64,000 nucleotides of DNA, from positions 1-64,000 of the forward strand of contig NZ_JAVDXU010000001.1 of assembly GCF_031458095.1 (NCBI RefSeq), written 5' to 3'. Below, piece by piece: positions 8,382-17,750 of this stretch (position 1 is its first letter; every line of letters starts with the position of its first letter). The stretch is from Pelomonas saccharophila_A. Lineage in GTDB: Bacteria; Pseudomonadota; Gammaproteobacteria; Burkholderiales; Burkholderiaceae_C. A program made the position numbers and the translations under genes. The notes beneath the pieces are model-generated. The model was not told the DNA's origin and ran no database searches. It saw only the letters and a list, made by a program, of their open reading frames with translations.

Positions 8382-9944
8382 ATGTCCGAACTGAGCAAAC
8401 GCACTTTCCTCGCCACCCCGCTGCTGGCGGCCGCCGGCCTCGGCGCCGCACGCCTGGCGCAGGCCCAGGCCTGCGAGCGCCCGGCGCCCGCGGCTTACAA
8501 GCCGCCGCCCGCGTCGGCCGGCCCCTTCTCCGCCGCGACCGACTCCCTGCGCTCGTCCGTGGTGCCCACGTGGTTCCGGGATGCCAAGCTGGGCATCTGG
8601 TCGCACTGGGGCCCTCAGGCCGTGCCGGGCCAGGGTGACTGGTATGCCCGCTTCATGTATGTGCCCGGCCATCCGCACTACGACCACCATGTGAAGACCT
8701 ACGGCCACCCCTCGGAGGTCGGCTACAAGGACATCATCCCGCGCTGGAAGGCCGAGCGTTTCGAGCCCGAGGCGTTGATGGACCGCTACGTGGCAGCGGG
8801 CGCGAAGTACTTCGTCTCGATGGGCGTTCACCACGACAACTTCGACCTGTGGAACTCCAAGCACCACCGCTGGAATGCCACCAAGCTTGGCCCCATGCGC
8901 GACGTGGTGGGCGACTGGGCCCGGGCCGCACGTAAGCGCGGGCTGCGCTTCGGTGTGTCGGAACATCTGGGTGCCAGCCACAACTGGTGGTGGACCAGCC
9001 ATCAATGCGACCAGTTCTGGCCCAAGCTCGGCGTGGCCTATGACGGCGCCAAGCCGGAGAACTTCGACCTCTACCACGAGCCGCACGACACGCCCTATCT
9101 GAACCGCGGCGGCGATTGGTACACGACCAACCCGAAGTTCCACGAGATCTGGTACCGCCGCATCGTCGACCTGATCGACAGCCACCAGCCGGACCTGCTG
9201 TACTCCGACGGCGGCATCCCGTTCGGCGAGGTCGGCCGGGCCGCCATCGCGCATCTCTTCAACACCTCGGTGCGCCGCAACGGCGAGATGCAGGCCGTGT
9301 ACAACCACAAGGCGCTGGGCTCCGGAGATTTCATCCGCGAGATCGGCGTGCAGGACGTCGAGCGCGGGGTGCTCGAAGGCATCAACCCCCTGCCCTGGCA
9401 GACCGACACCTCCAACGGCGACTGGTTCTTCTCCGAGCACGACCGCTACAAGACGCCGGCCCAGGTGCTGACCATGCTGGCCGACATCGTCAGCAAGAAC
9501 GGCAACCTGCTGCTCAACGTGGTGCAGCGCGCCGATGGCTCGCTGGCACCCGAGTCGGATCGGCTGCTGACGGAGATGGCCGCGTGGATGAAGGTCAACG
9601 CCGAGGCCATCCACGGCACGCGACCGTGGAAGGTCTACGGCGAAGGCCCGACCCAGGCCGCCAGCGGGGCCTTCCAGGAAGACACGGCCTACACGGCGCA
9701 GGACATCCGCTTCACGACCCGCGGCGGCGCGCTGTACGCGCTGACGCTGGGTGAACCCAAGGGAAGCGTGAAGATCGCGTTGCTGCATCGCGGCAATGCC
9801 CACGAGCCGCGCCCGGTGCGCCGGGTCGAGTTGCTGGGCGCCGGGCCGCTGCGCTTCCGCCAGGACGCACAGGCGCTGGAGGTCGACATGCCCGAACGGC
9901 TGCCCAGCCGCCACGTCAGCGCGCTGCGCGTCACCTTCGATTGA
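8382..9944 (+). CDS. GH29 alpha-L-fucosidase (first copy), exported
   Basis: Predicted retaining alpha-L-fucosidase that removes terminal fucose, for example from xyloglucan side chains. It has 520 residues with a signal of the form SKRTFLATPLLAAAGLGAA, which is Tat-like but with Lys-Arg instead of Arg-Arg. The barrel begins with WFRDAKLGIWSHWGPQAVPG, a GH29 hallmark, and HHDNFDLWNSKHHRWN follows. The nucleophile is Asp276 in PDLLYSDGG. A C-terminal beta-sandwich closes the protein. The ribosome-binding site is TGGAGAC, six bases before ATG. A second GH29 at 58067 differs around the nucleophile (YFDNT), so the two may have different linkage preferences. A strong hairpin follows the stop. Confidence 0.92.
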   Translation: MSELSKRTFLATPLLAAAGLGAARLAQAQACERPAPAAYKPPPASAGPFSAATDSLRSSVVPTWFRDAKLGIWSHWGPQAVPGQGDWYARFMYVPGHPHYDHHVKTYGHPSEVGYKDIIPRWKAERFEPEALMDRYVAAGAKYFVSMGVHHDNFDLWNSKHHRWNATKLGPMRDVVGDWARAARKRGLRFGVSEHLGASHNWWWTSHQCDQFWPKLGVAYDGAKPENFDLYHEPHDTPYLNRGGDWYTTNPKFHEIWYRRIVDLIDSHQPDLLYSDGGIPFGEVGRAAIAHLFNTSVRRNGEMQAVYNHKALGSGDFIREIGVQDVERGVLEGINPLPWQTDTSNGDWFFSEHDRYKTPAQVLTMLADIVSKNGNLLLNVVQRADGSLAPESDRLLTEMAAWMKVNAEAIHGTRPWKVYGEGPTQAASGAFQEDTAYTAQDIRFTTRGGALYALTLGEPKGSVKIALLHRGNAHEPRPVRRVELLGAGPLRFRQDAQALEVDMPERLPSRHVSALRVTFD

Positions 9945-9949
9945 AGGGC

Positions 9950-9980
9950 ACGGTCGCCGCTGACACGCAGCGGCGGCCGT
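9950..9980. terminator. Bidirectional hairpin between convergent GH29 and GH9 genes
   Basis: A 13-base-pair stem (9950-9962 with 9968-9980, one G-T pair) encloses a five-base loop. It lies between two genes that converge and end at 9944 and 9999. There is no long T run on either side, so strength as a Rho-independent terminator is uncertain. Confidence 0.6.
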
Positions 9981-9998
9981 CCCCAAGGCTTCAGCGCC

Positions 9999-12170
9999 TC
10001 ACTTCACGAAGCGGGCCAGCAGCCGGATGTAGTTGGTCTGGTAGCCGTTGGACGGCTCGCTGATCGGCCACGATTGCAGCGGCCAGCCATCGTTGAAGTC
10101 CAGGTAGGACTTTTGCGGCGGCTGACCGTAGGGCGGCGTCGGCCGGGTCGAGCCGCAGGCCGCGGAGATGCCCGGGCAGCGCGAGTCCCAGTCCCACTGG
10201 CCGTAGTTCGGGCCGCCGACGAGATAGCCGGGCGCCGGGCCGTAGGTGGAAGTGGCGGCGCTGTCCCACTGCGCACTGCCATCGGCGAACCAGGTGTGGA
10301 AGATCTGGTTCACCGAGTTCTCGGCGCCGAAGCTGACCATGTTGGTCAGGTAGGCCTTGCCGAGAGGATTCACGCCGTGCAGATAGTGCAGATAGTCCAA
10401 CGCCGCGTTGGACACGTCGTCGGCCGTATGGCGGCTGATGCCGTAGTAGCCCTCCTCGGTGAACAGCGTGCCCGCATTGGCCTTCACGGCATTGCTGCCC
10501 CAGGTGTAGCTGTCGATGTAGGCGCGGTAGGGGTCCTTCTTCGCGTCGATGGCGCCCCAGCCGCCGTAGTCGCTGCGGCCCCACAGGTCGAGGTAGCGCG
10601 TGCGGATGGCCGTGGCGATGCTCGACGTGGCGCCCGGCAAGGCGGCGTAGTACAGCAGGTTGCGCGCATTGCCGGCGTTGAAGGCCGAGAGGTAGTAGGA
10701 GGCGAACATCGGTGCCTCTGTGTAGTGGGCGTCGACGTAGTTGCGGTAGCTCGTGTCGCCGGTGGCGGCGAACAACTTGATGGCGGCGATCAGGCGCAGC
10801 TCGGCGCGGCCGGCATCGTCGGTCTCCTGCTGGCCGGCACCCAGGCCGCTGGTGCCATTGGCGGCGTCGTTGTTGCGGAAGACGACGTTGGGGTTGGCCA
10901 GGGCCCAGGTCCAGGCGCGCTGGGCGCGCGTCTTCAGGTCGGCGGCATAGGTGTTCATCGCCGTGTTGTTCAGGCTGGCGAAGACCTTGGCTCCTTCCGC
11001 ATAGGCCGCCGCGCTGGCCAGCGTGGCGGAAGTGCTGGCATCGCCGTAGTAGCTCGGCGCGGTGGCGGCGGACGGCGGGCTGGCGCCGGCCAGGCCGACG
11101 ATGGACAACACCGAGCCGTCGCTGTTCTGCATGCGCACCAGCCAGTCGAGGCCCCACTTCGCTTCGTCCAGGATGTCGGGGATGCCGTTCCAGGACTCGG
11201 GGATGTTGAAGTCGTCGGTGAAGACCGTCGGGTTCTGGACGTAGGCCTCCACCAGGTCCTGCGCGTAGGCCGCTGCCCAGCTGGTGTACTTGTTCAGGTC
11301 GCCGGCGTCGTACCAGCCGCCGCGCAGGTCACGTGCCGTGTTGGCGTTGTTGGGGTCGAGGAAGCGCCGCGCCTGCGTGTCCTGGCCGGCTTTCAGGTGG
11401 CTCGCAGCATCGGCCCAGCCGGCACCCGCGTTGTTGGCGCTCTTGGTCTGGCCGGCGCGCTGGTAGAAGAACATGCGCACGGCCTGGATCAGCACGTTGC
11501 GGTAGATGTTGTCGCCGATCTCGAAACGGGCCGAGCGCTGGTTATTCGTCGAGTCGACGATCTCGTAGGTGCCCGGCGTCGTGATGCTGCTGAAGTCGAA
11601 ATGCCAGACCTGGTCGCCCGAGGAGGCGTCGGTCTGCAGGCCGTTCCAGTCCTGAGGCCAGGCGGTGTAGACGACGGCGCTCGTGGCGGCATTCACCACC
11701 TGGAGCTGCTGGGGCCAGTAGCTCTGGTTGCTGTCATAGCCGACCTTGGGGAAGCGCAGCACGGCCACCTTGCGCGAATTCGGCAAATAGCCAAACTGGT
11801 CGACCATGATGAACTTGCCGGCGTTGGAGGCCATGGCCGGCCAGACGGTGAAGTTGTACGACTGGGTAGTCTTGGCGCCGCAGCTGTTGGTGTAGGTCGC
11901 CGTGGCGGTGCAGCTGGCGGTGAGCTTGAGGGTCTGCTCGCGCGAGGTGCCGGAGGCGCCGCAACCGCTCCAGGACCAACTGCCCGAGACGGGCTGCGGC
12001 CCCAGCACGACGCGGGAGCCGGCGTTCAGCGAGGCTGAGGCTTTCACGGCCCAGGAGGTCGTGCCATTGATGTTGAGATAGGGCGTGGTCGCGCTGGGTT
12101 GACATGTCTGCGCCCAGACGGGCGCTCCCAACGTGGCCGCTGCGAGCAGCAGGCTTTTTCTGATGTCCAA
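9999..12170 (-). CDS. GH9 endoglucanase with N-terminal four-Cys module and CelD-type Ig domain
   Basis: Predicted inverting endo-beta-1,4-glucanase acting on xyloglucan or cellulose outside the cell. From the TTG start it has 723 residues: a signal peptide (DIRKSLLLAAATLGAPVWAQ), a four-Cys beta module (about 22-105, with LGPQPVSGSWSWSGCG and TYTNSCGA), a CelD_N-like Ig domain (about 115-200), then an (alpha/alpha)6 barrel. The catalytic base region is GGWYDAGDLNKY (Asp288/Asp291) and the acid is probably Glu705 in SEPSNGYQ. TTG at 12170 is chosen because AGGAGACA precedes it at correct spacing. A longer ATG start at 12224 would lie on the operator and add a non-signal extension. The four-Cys module recurs in the GH74 and GH5 enzymes of this window. 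Confidence 0.88.
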   Translation of the reverse strand: MDIRKSLLLAAATLGAPVWAQTCQPSATTPYLNINGTTSWAVKASASLNAGSRVVLGPQPVSGSWSWSGCGASGTSREQTLKLTASCTATATYTNSCGAKTTQSYNFTVWPAMASNAGKFIMVDQFGYLPNSRKVAVLRFPKVGYDSNQSYWPQQLQVVNAATSAVVYTAWPQDWNGLQTDASSGDQVWHFDFSSITTPGTYEIVDSTNNQRSARFEIGDNIYRNVLIQAVRMFFYQRAGQTKSANNAGAGWADAASHLKAGQDTQARRFLDPNNANTARDLRGGWYDAGDLNKYTSWAAAYAQDLVEAYVQNPTVFTDDFNIPESWNGIPDILDEAKWGLDWLVRMQNSDGSVLSIVGLAGASPPSAATAPSYYGDASTSATLASAAAYAEGAKVFASLNNTAMNTYAADLKTRAQRAWTWALANPNVVFRNNDAANGTSGLGAGQQETDDAGRAELRLIAAIKLFAATGDTSYRNYVDAHYTEAPMFASYYLSAFNAGNARNLLYYAALPGATSSIATAIRTRYLDLWGRSDYGGWGAIDAKKDPYRAYIDSYTWGSNAVKANAGTLFTEEGYYGISRHTADDVSNAALDYLHYLHGVNPLGKAYLTNMVSFGAENSVNQIFHTWFADGSAQWDSAATSTYGPAPGYLVGGPNYGQWDWDSRCPGISAACGSTRPTPPYGQPPQKSYLDFNDGWPLQSWPISEPSNGYQTNYIRLLARFVK

Positions 12171-12211
12171 GGCTTGTCTCCTGTTTTGATGAGCGTTCCA
12201 GGGAACGGCAA

Positions 12212-12224
12212 TTGGTCTTACCAA
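12212..12224. promoter_or_regulatory. Putative GntR/FCD-family operator, GH9 side
   Basis: Perfect inverted repeat TTGGT-CTT-ACCAA, 42 bases upstream of the GH9 start. This form is typical of FadR-subfamily GntR regulators (FadR, PdhR, LldR). It matches the repeated palindromes at 38387-38463 and 41635-41775, next to and near two GntR/FCD genes. Confidence 0.6.
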
Positions 12225-12278
12225 ATTGCAGGCGCAGGATAGGGTTGAGCCCCTGAACGGCTGTGAGAGGGTTTACAC

Positions 12279-12289
12279 TGGTCAGACCA
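12279..12289. promoter_or_regulatory. Putative GntR/FCD-family operator, ABC operon side
   Basis: Palindrome TGGTCAGACCA lies 54 bases upstream of the ABC ATPase start, within the divergent GH9/ABC promoter region. A weaker relative, TGGAATTACCA, sits at 12309-12319. Two strong sites in one divergent region suggest joint control of GH9 and the sugar operon. Confidence 0.6.
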
Positions 12290-12342
12290 ATAACAAAGTG
12301 TGTCAAAGTGGAATTACCAAAACACAGGTTCAAAAAGAGATC

Positions 12343-13908
12343 ATGAGTACCCCCTTGCCCGACGATTGGCGGGCGCCGCTGCTGCGCACCCAAGGCGTCT
12401 GCAAGCGCTTTGACAACGTCGTGGCGCTGTCCGGCGTGGCGCTGGAAGTGCGCCGCGGCGAGGTGCACGCCATCTGCGGCGAGAACGGTGCCGGCAAGTC
12501 CACGCTGATGAAGATCCTCAGCGGCGTCTACACGCCAGACGACGGCGAGATCCACTTCGATGGCGAGCCGGTGCGCATCGGCGGCCTGCGCGAGGCGCAG
12601 GCGCTGGGCATCGTCATGATCCACCAGGAGCTCAACCTGGTGCCCCACCTCACGGTGGCCGAGAACATCTGGCTGGGGCGCGAACCGCGCCGCGGTTGGT
12701 TCGTCGATCGCGAACGCCAGCGCGAAGGCGCGCGCGCCTGCCTGCAGCGCCTGGGCGTGGACATCGATCCCGACGTCGAGGTCTCGACGCTGTCCATTGC
12801 CCAGCAGCAGATGGTCGAGATCGCCAAGGCACTGTCCATGCAGGCTCGCCTGCTCATCATGGACGAGCCGACCTCCTCGCTGGGCGAGGCCGACACCCGG
12901 CGCATGCTGCAGGTGGTGCAGGACCTCAAGCGTGAAGGCGTCGGCATCCTCTACATCTCGCATCGCCTCGACGAGCTGGAGCACATCGTCGACCGGGTCA
13001 CGGTGCTGCGCGACGGCCAGTACATCGCCACGATGGACTGGAAGGACACGAGCATTGCCGAGATCGTCAGCCTGATGGTGGGGCGCGAACTCAACCAGCA
13101 GTTCCCTCAGGCCAACCGCCAGCCCGACGACCAGGTGCTGCTGCGCGTGCGCCAGCTGAAGCGGGACGGCGTCTTCGGACCGGTGGATTTCGAGTTGCGC
13201 CGCGGCGAGATCCTCGGCTTCGCAGGCCTCGTCGGCGCCGGCCGCACCGAAGTGGCCCGGGCCATCTTCGGTGCCGACCGGCTCGACTCGGGCTCCATCG
13301 AACTGGACGGCCAGGCCCTGGCCATCCGTTCGCCGGGCGACGCGATCGCGGCCGGCATCGCCTACCTGTCCGAGGACCGCAAGGCCCACGGCCTGGCGGT
13401 GAAGATGAGCGTGGCCCACAACATCACGCTGGCCAATCTGGGCGCGCTGTCCAGCCGGCTCGGCTTCATCGATGCGGCGCGCGAGCACGAGACGGCCGAC
13501 ACCTTCATCCGCCGTCTGAACATCCGCACGCCGTCGCCAAGCCAGATCACCCGCCTGCTGTCCGGCGGCAACCAGCAGAAGATCGTCATTGCCAAGTGGC
13601 TCTTCCGCCAGGCGCGGGTCATCCTGTTCGACGAGCCGACACGCGGCATCGACGTCGGCGCGCGCTACGCCATCTACGAGCTGATGGACGAGCTCGCCGC
13701 GGCGGGCATCGGCGTCATCATGATCAGCTCGGACCTGCCCGAGATCATGGGGCTGACCGATCGCGTCGCCGTCTTCCGCCAGGGCCGGCTTGCCGCCATG
13801 CTCGAGACTCGCCACTGCAGCCAGCAGCACATCATGCACCACGCCTCGGTCGGCCCGGCCGAGGTCTCCGAGCCGCCCCACGCGGCCCTTGCTACCACCG
13901 GCCCATGA
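12343..13908 (+). CDS. Second sugar ABC transporter, double ATPase subunit (RbsA/XylG-like), probably L-fucose
   Basis: A 521-residue tandem ABC ATPase. The first domain has GENGAGKST, IAQQQMVEIAKAL and LLIMDEPTSSLG. The second has GLVGAGRTEVARA, LLSGGNQQKIVIAKWL and ILFDEPTRGIDVG. The start at 12343 is the first ATG downstream of the operators; an upstream in-frame extension would read through the operator region and lacks homology-like content. The stop overlaps the permease start (ATGA at 13905). The family is shared by ribose, xylose and arabinose systems. The downstream fuconate-type genes point to L-fucose or L-galactose as cargo, which is inference from context. Confidence 0.88.
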   Translation: MSTPLPDDWRAPLLRTQGVCKRFDNVVALSGVALEVRRGEVHAICGENGAGKSTLMKILSGVYTPDDGEIHFDGEPVRIGGLREAQALGIVMIHQELNLVPHLTVAENIWLGREPRRGWFVDRERQREGARACLQRLGVDIDPDVEVSTLSIAQQQMVEIAKALSMQARLLIMDEPTSSLGEADTRRMLQVVQDLKREGVGILYISHRLDELEHIVDRVTVLRDGQYIATMDWKDTSIAEIVSLMVGRELNQQFPQANRQPDDQVLLRVRQLKRDGVFGPVDFELRRGEILGFAGLVGAGRTEVARAIFGADRLDSGSIELDGQALAIRSPGDAIAAGIAYLSEDRKAHGLAVKMSVAHNITLANLGALSSRLGFIDAAREHETADTFIRRLNIRTPSPSQITRLLSGGNQQKIVIAKWLFRQARVILFDEPTRGIDVGARYAIYELMDELAAAGIGVIMISSDLPEIMGLTDRVAVFRQGRLAAMLETRHCSQQHIMHHASVGPAEVSEPPHAALATTGP

Positions 13909-14888
13909 ACGACCGCCAGAAAGACCTGATTCAGAAATTCGCCGCGCTGGCGGGCCTGCTCATCCTCATCCTCGTCTTCTCGATGACGAGCAGTGCCTTC
14001 TTCAGCCTGGGCAACGCGATGACGGTGGCCCTGCAGGTCACCTCCATCGTCTACCTCGGCATCGGCGCCACCTTCGTCATCCTGACCGGTGGCATCGACC
14101 TGTCGGTGGGCTCCGTGCTGGCCCTGTCGGGTGTCGTGGCCGGCCTGCTCGTCAAGGCCGGCATGCCGGTGGCACCAGCCATGGTGCTGGGCATCGTCGT
14201 CGGCGCGCTGTGCGGCGCCGTCAATGGCCTGTGCGTCACCAAGCTCAAGCTGCCGCCCTTCATCGCGACGCTCGGAATGATGCTGGTGGCGCGCGGCATC
14301 GCCCTGCAACTCACCGATGCGCGGGCCGTCTCGGGCCTGGGTGAAGCGTTTGGTGCGCTGGGCAACGGCGCGCTGTGGCGCATCGAGGAGATCGACGAGC
14401 AAGGCTTTCCCAACGTCGTCTTCCCCGGCATCCCCTATCCGGTATTGCTGATGGTGGCATTGGCCGTCGTCGCCGGCGTCCTGCTGCGGCGCACGACGCT
14501 GGGCCGCCACATCCATGCGGTCGGCTCCAACGGAGAAGCGGCGCGCCTGTCCGGCGTGAACGTCGGCCGCGTCGCGATGTTTGCCTACGTCACTTCGGGT
14601 GCCCTGGCCGGCCTGGCCGGCTGCGTGCTGATGTCGCGCCTGGTCACCGCACAGCCCAACGAGGGCGTCATGTATGAGCTCGATGCCATCGCGGCGGCCG
14701 TCATCGGTGGCACCTCGCTGATCGGCGGCGTCGGCACCGTCTCGGGCACCGTCATCGGCGCCTTCGTCATCGGCGTGCTGCGCAACGGGCTGAACATGAA
14801 CGGCGTCTCATCCTTCACCCAGCAAATCATCATCGGCGGGGTCATCCTCGTCACCGTCTGGATCGACCAACTCCGCAACCGGCGCTGA
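13905..14888 (+). CDS. Second sugar ABC transporter permease (RbsC-like)
   Basis: Inner-membrane permease of 327 residues with about nine to ten hydrophobic segments. The family signature ILTGGIDLSVGSVLALSG lies around residues 59-76, and the late loop reads YELDAIAAAVIGGTSLIGG as in RbsC. It starts inside the ATPase stop. Its length matches ribose-type permeases, unlike the longer GguB at 6442. The binding-protein gene follows after 28 bases with its own AGGAGAC ribosome-binding site. Confidence 0.9.
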   Translation: MNDRQKDLIQKFAALAGLLILILVFSMTSSAFFSLGNAMTVALQVTSIVYLGIGATFVILTGGIDLSVGSVLALSGVVAGLLVKAGMPVAPAMVLGIVVGALCGAVNGLCVTKLKLPPFIATLGMMLVARGIALQLTDARAVSGLGEAFGALGNGALWRIEEIDEQGFPNVVFPGIPYPVLLMVALAVVAGVLLRRTTLGRHIHAVGSNGEAARLSGVNVGRVAMFAYVTSGALAGLAGCVLMSRLVTAQPNEGVMYELDAIAAAVIGGTSLIGGVGTVSGTVIGAFVIGVLRNGLNMNGVSSFTQQIIIGGVILVTVWIDQLRNRR

Positions 14889-14916
14889 AGACCGGTTCCA
14901 TCCCAGGAGACAAAAC

Positions 14917-15852
14917 ATGCCCCATCTGCGCCATGCGCTGCTCAGCGCCTGCCTTGCCCTGCTCGGCACCGCCCATGCCGGCGAGATCGCCGTCATCGTC
15001 AAGACCACCAACTCCACCTTCTGGCAGAACGTCAACAAGGGCGCCGCGGCCGGCATGAAGGAGGTGAACGGCCACACGATGACCTTCTCCGGCCCGGCGA
15101 GCGAATCCGCCATCGCCGACCAGGTCAACCTGGTCGAGAACGCCGTGAACCGCCGCGTCGCCGGCATCGTGCTCGCCCCCTCCGACCCCGACGCCCTGGT
15201 GCCGGCCATCAAGAAGGCCTGGGAGGCACGCATCCCGGTCGTGCTGATCGACTCCCAGGTGTCCGACGCCGGCAAGACCTACTACCAGTCCTTCCTGACG
15301 ACCGACAACCGCGCTGCCGGCGAGCTCTGCGCCAAGGAGCTGATCGCCAAGGTCGGCACAACGGGCAAGGTGGCCGTGATGTCCTATGTCGCCGGCTCCG
15401 GTTCCGAGGTGGGCCGCGTCGGCGGCTTCACCAGCTATCTGAAGGCCCATTCCAAGCTGGAGATCGTCGGCCCCTTCTATTCACAGTCGCAGATGGCCAC
15501 GGCGCTCAACCAGACCACCGACGTGCTAGCCGCCCATCGCGACCTCAAGGGCATCTTCGGCGCCAACGAGCCGACCGCCGTCGGCATGGGCCGGGCGCTG
15601 GTGCAGAGCGGACGCGCAGGCAAGGTGGTGGCCATCGGCTTCGATGGCAACCAGGACCTGCAGAAGTTCGTGGACGACGGCAGCCTCGCGGGCATCGCCG
15701 TCCAGGGCTCCTTCCAGATGGGCTTTCTGGGTGTCAAGACCATCCAGGACGTGCTGCAGAAGAAGCCGGTGCCCAAGTTCCGCGACACCGGTGTCGTCTG
15801 GGTCACCAAGGGCAATCTGAAGACGCCCGAGGCGCAGGCGGTCCTGTACTGA
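14917..15852 (+). CDS. Second sugar ABC transporter, periplasmic binding protein (RbsB-like)
   Basis: Type I periplasmic binding protein of 311 residues with a signal peptide cut near AHAG (about residue 21). The body begins GEIAVIVKTTNSTFWQNVNKG and contains ADQVNLVENAVNRRVAGIVLAP and GANEPTAVGMGRAL, all usual for the RbsB family. Ribosome-binding site AGGAGACAAAAC precedes ATG. Its stop abuts the start of the aldo/keto reductase gene, which directly links uptake to oxidation of the sugar. Ribose itself is unlikely because no ribokinase is nearby. L-fucose or L-galactose is the best guess. Confidence 0.85.
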   Translation: MPHLRHALLSACLALLGTAHAGEIAVIVKTTNSTFWQNVNKGAAAGMKEVNGHTMTFSGPASESAIADQVNLVENAVNRRVAGIVLAPSDPDALVPAIKKAWEARIPVVLIDSQVSDAGKTYYQSFLTTDNRAAGELCAKELIAKVGTTGKVAVMSYVAGSGSEVGRVGGFTSYLKAHSKLEIVGPFYSQSQMATALNQTTDVLAAHRDLKGIFGANEPTAVGMGRALVQSGRAGKVVAIGFDGNQDLQKFVDDGSLAGIAVQGSFQMGFLGVKTIQDVLQKKPVPKFRDTGVVWVTKGNLKTPEAQAVLY

Positions 15853-16905
15853 ATGAGCCCGCGACGATCGTCCCTCCTGCGCATGAACAAGTTTTCCAGT
15901 CGCCCTCTCGGCCGCACGGACCTGCGGCTGAGCACGCTCGGGCTGGGCGCCGCGGCGCTGGCGGGCCTGTATGACCCGGTGGACGACGCGACCGCCGCGG
16001 CGACCCTGCAGGCGGCGTGGGACCAGGACCTGCGCTTCATCGACACCGCGCCCTTCTATGGCTATACGCGCAGCGAAAGGCGCGTGGGTGCCTTCCTGGC
16101 AGGCCGCAGGCGCGCCGGCTATGTGCTCGCCACCAAGGTCGGCCGCCTGATGACGCCGGACCCGAGCGTGCAGTGCGGCAGCGACGGCTGGGCCAACCCC
16201 CTGCCCTACCGGCCGGTCTTCGACTACAGCTACAGCGGCGTCATGCGCTCCTTCCAGGACAGCCTGCTGCGGCTGGGCGTGGAGCGCATCGACATCCTGC
16301 TAGTGCATGACATCGGCCGGCTCACGCACGGCGAGCTGCACGAGGTGCACTGGCGGGCGCTGACCCAGGGCGGCGGCTTTCGAGCCCTCGAAGAGTTGCG
16401 CAACCAGGGCCTGGTGCGGGCCATCGGCCTGGGCGTCAACGAATGGGAAATTGCCGAGGAGGCGCTGGCGGCGGCGCCGCTGGATTGCGTCTTGCTCGCC
16501 GGGCGCTACACGCTGCTCGAACAGGGCGCCCTGCATTTCCTCGACGCCTGCGCCGCAGCGGGCGTTGGCGTGATCGTCGGCGGCCCCTTCAATTCCGGCC
16601 TGCTGGCCGGACAGGCGAAATACAACTACGGCAGCGTGCCGCCCGATGTGATGGCCCGGGCGCGCGCGCTGGCGTCGGTCTGCGCCGAGTTCAAGGTCCC
16701 GCTGGAGGCCGCTGCGCTGAACTTCCCGCTCGCACACTCCGCAGTCACCAGCGTGCTGGTCGGCATGCGCTCCCCCGAACAGGTGCAAGCCAATGCAGAC
16801 TGGGCCCGCCGCCCCTTGCCTGCGGAACTCTGGCAGGCCCTGCGCGCACGCCACCTCATCCACCCCGAAGCGCCGCTGCCGGCGGGCAGCGTGAAGGAGG
16901 GTTGA
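15853..16905 (+). CDS. Aldo/keto reductase, L-fucose (D-threo-aldose) 1-dehydrogenase type
   Basis: Predicted cytoplasmic NAD(P)-dependent enzyme that oxidises L-fucose or L-galactose at C1 to the lactone. It has 350 residues with the AKR tetrad visible: FIDTAPFYGYTRSE (Asp64, Tyr69), VLATKVGR (Lys) and LLVHDIGR (His). The segments LGLGAAALAGLY near the start and GGPFNSGLLAG late in the protein match the D-threo-aldose dehydrogenase/pyridoxal dehydrogenase branch. ATG at 15853 abuts the preceding stop; a second ATG at 15883 starts nearer the usual family N-terminus. The lactonase overlaps its stop. Other AKR substrates are possible, but the next gene strongly supports an aldose lactone product. 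Confidence 0.82.
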   Translation: MSPRRSSLLRMNKFSSRPLGRTDLRLSTLGLGAAALAGLYDPVDDATAAATLQAAWDQDLRFIDTAPFYGYTRSERRVGAFLAGRRRAGYVLATKVGRLMTPDPSVQCGSDGWANPLPYRPVFDYSYSGVMRSFQDSLLRLGVERIDILLVHDIGRLTHGELHEVHWRALTQGGGFRALEELRNQGLVRAIGLGVNEWEIAEEALAAAPLDCVLLAGRYTLLEQGALHFLDACAAAGVGVIVGGPFNSGLLAGQAKYNYGSVPPDVMARARALASVCAEFKVPLEAAALNFPLAHSAVTSVLVGMRSPEQVQANADWARRPLPAELWQALRARHLIHPEAPLPAGSVKEG

Positions 16906-17750
16906 TGAAAGTCGACGCGCATCAGCATTTCTGGCGCCTGGCAGACCGCCAGGGCCAATGGCCTCCGGCGTCGCTGGCGGCCATCCACCGCGACTTCGCG
17001 CCCGACGACCTGGCGCCGCATCTGAAGGCAGCGGGCGTCGAGGCGACCGTGCTGGTCCAGTCCTTGCCCAGCGTGGCGGACACGCACTGGATGTTGGCGG
17101 TCGCGGCCGAGACGCCCTGGGTGCGCGGCGTCGTCGGCTGGGTGGACTTCAAGGCCTCCGACGCCGCCCAGCAGATCGAGACACTGGCCCGCAATCCGCT
17201 GCTCAAGGGCCTGCGACCCATGCTGCAGGACCTGCCGGACACCGACTGGATCGCGGACCGGGCCTGCGACCCGGCTGCCGAGGCCATGCAGCGCCATGGC
17301 CTCGTCTTCGACGCCCTCGTGCTGCCCCGACATCTGCGCGCCCTGAGGCGCTTCGCCAGTCGCCACCCGGATCTCCCCATCGTCATCGACCACGGCGCCA
17401 AGCCCTTCATCGCCCGCGGCGAGATCCAGCCCTGGCACGCCGACATGGCCGCCCTCGCCGTGCTGCCCAACGTCCACTGCAAGGTCTCCGGCCTGTTGAC
17501 CGAAGCCGGCGAGCGCGGTGATGCGGCCGCGCTGCAGCCCTATGTCCAGACCATGTGGCTGTTGTTCGGCGCCAGCCGCCTGCTGTGGGGCAGCGACTGG
17601 CCGGTCCTCAACCTGGCTTCGGACTACGCCGGCTGGTGGGAACTCGCCCACGCGCTGGCCCAAAGACTCTACCCAGCTCCCCAAGCTGACGACCTACGTG
17701 CGCTCTTCGGGGGCAATGCCGCCCGCCTCTACCACCTCGACCCATGCTGA
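16905..17750 (+). CDS. Amidohydrolase-family L-fuconolactonase-like enzyme (COG3618)
   Basis: Predicted to hydrolyse the fuconolactone (or L-galactonolactone) produced by the upstream dehydrogenase. It is a 281-residue Amidohydro_2 barrel starting MKVDAHQHFWRL, the hallmark of fuconolactonase/2-pyrone-4,6-dicarboxylate lactonase enzymes. Further motifs are LPIVIDHGAKP, the Lys/Cys region VHCKVSGL, and LLWGSDWPV with the conserved metal-region Asp. The start is set by AAGGAGG and a TGATG overlap with the preceding stop. Its own stop overlaps the Zn dehydrogenase start by seven bases. Confidence 0.85.
   Translation: MKVDAHQHFWRLADRQGQWPPASLAAIHRDFAPDDLAPHLKAAGVEATVLVQSLPSVADTHWMLAVAAETPWVRGVVGWVDFKASDAAQQIETLARNPLLKGLRPMLQDLPDTDWIADRACDPAAEAMQRHGLVFDALVLPRHLRALRRFASRHPDLPIVIDHGAKPFIARGEIQPWHADMAALAVLPNVHCKVSGLLTEAGERGDAAALQPYVQTMWLLFGASRLLWGSDWPVLNLASDYAGWWELAHALAQRLYPAPQADDLRALFGGNAARLYHLDPC

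Noticed and set aside
11797..11806. TGGTCGACCA inside the GH9 coding region, similar to the operators
   Set aside because: It has a shorter spacer than the intergenic sites and encodes conserved GH9-region residues (MVDQFG), so it is probably coincidence.
10074..12038. A 654-codon + strand frame opposite GH9
   Set aside because: Shadow of the GH9 gene with a Val/Gly/Arg/Ala-rich translation and no recognisable motif.
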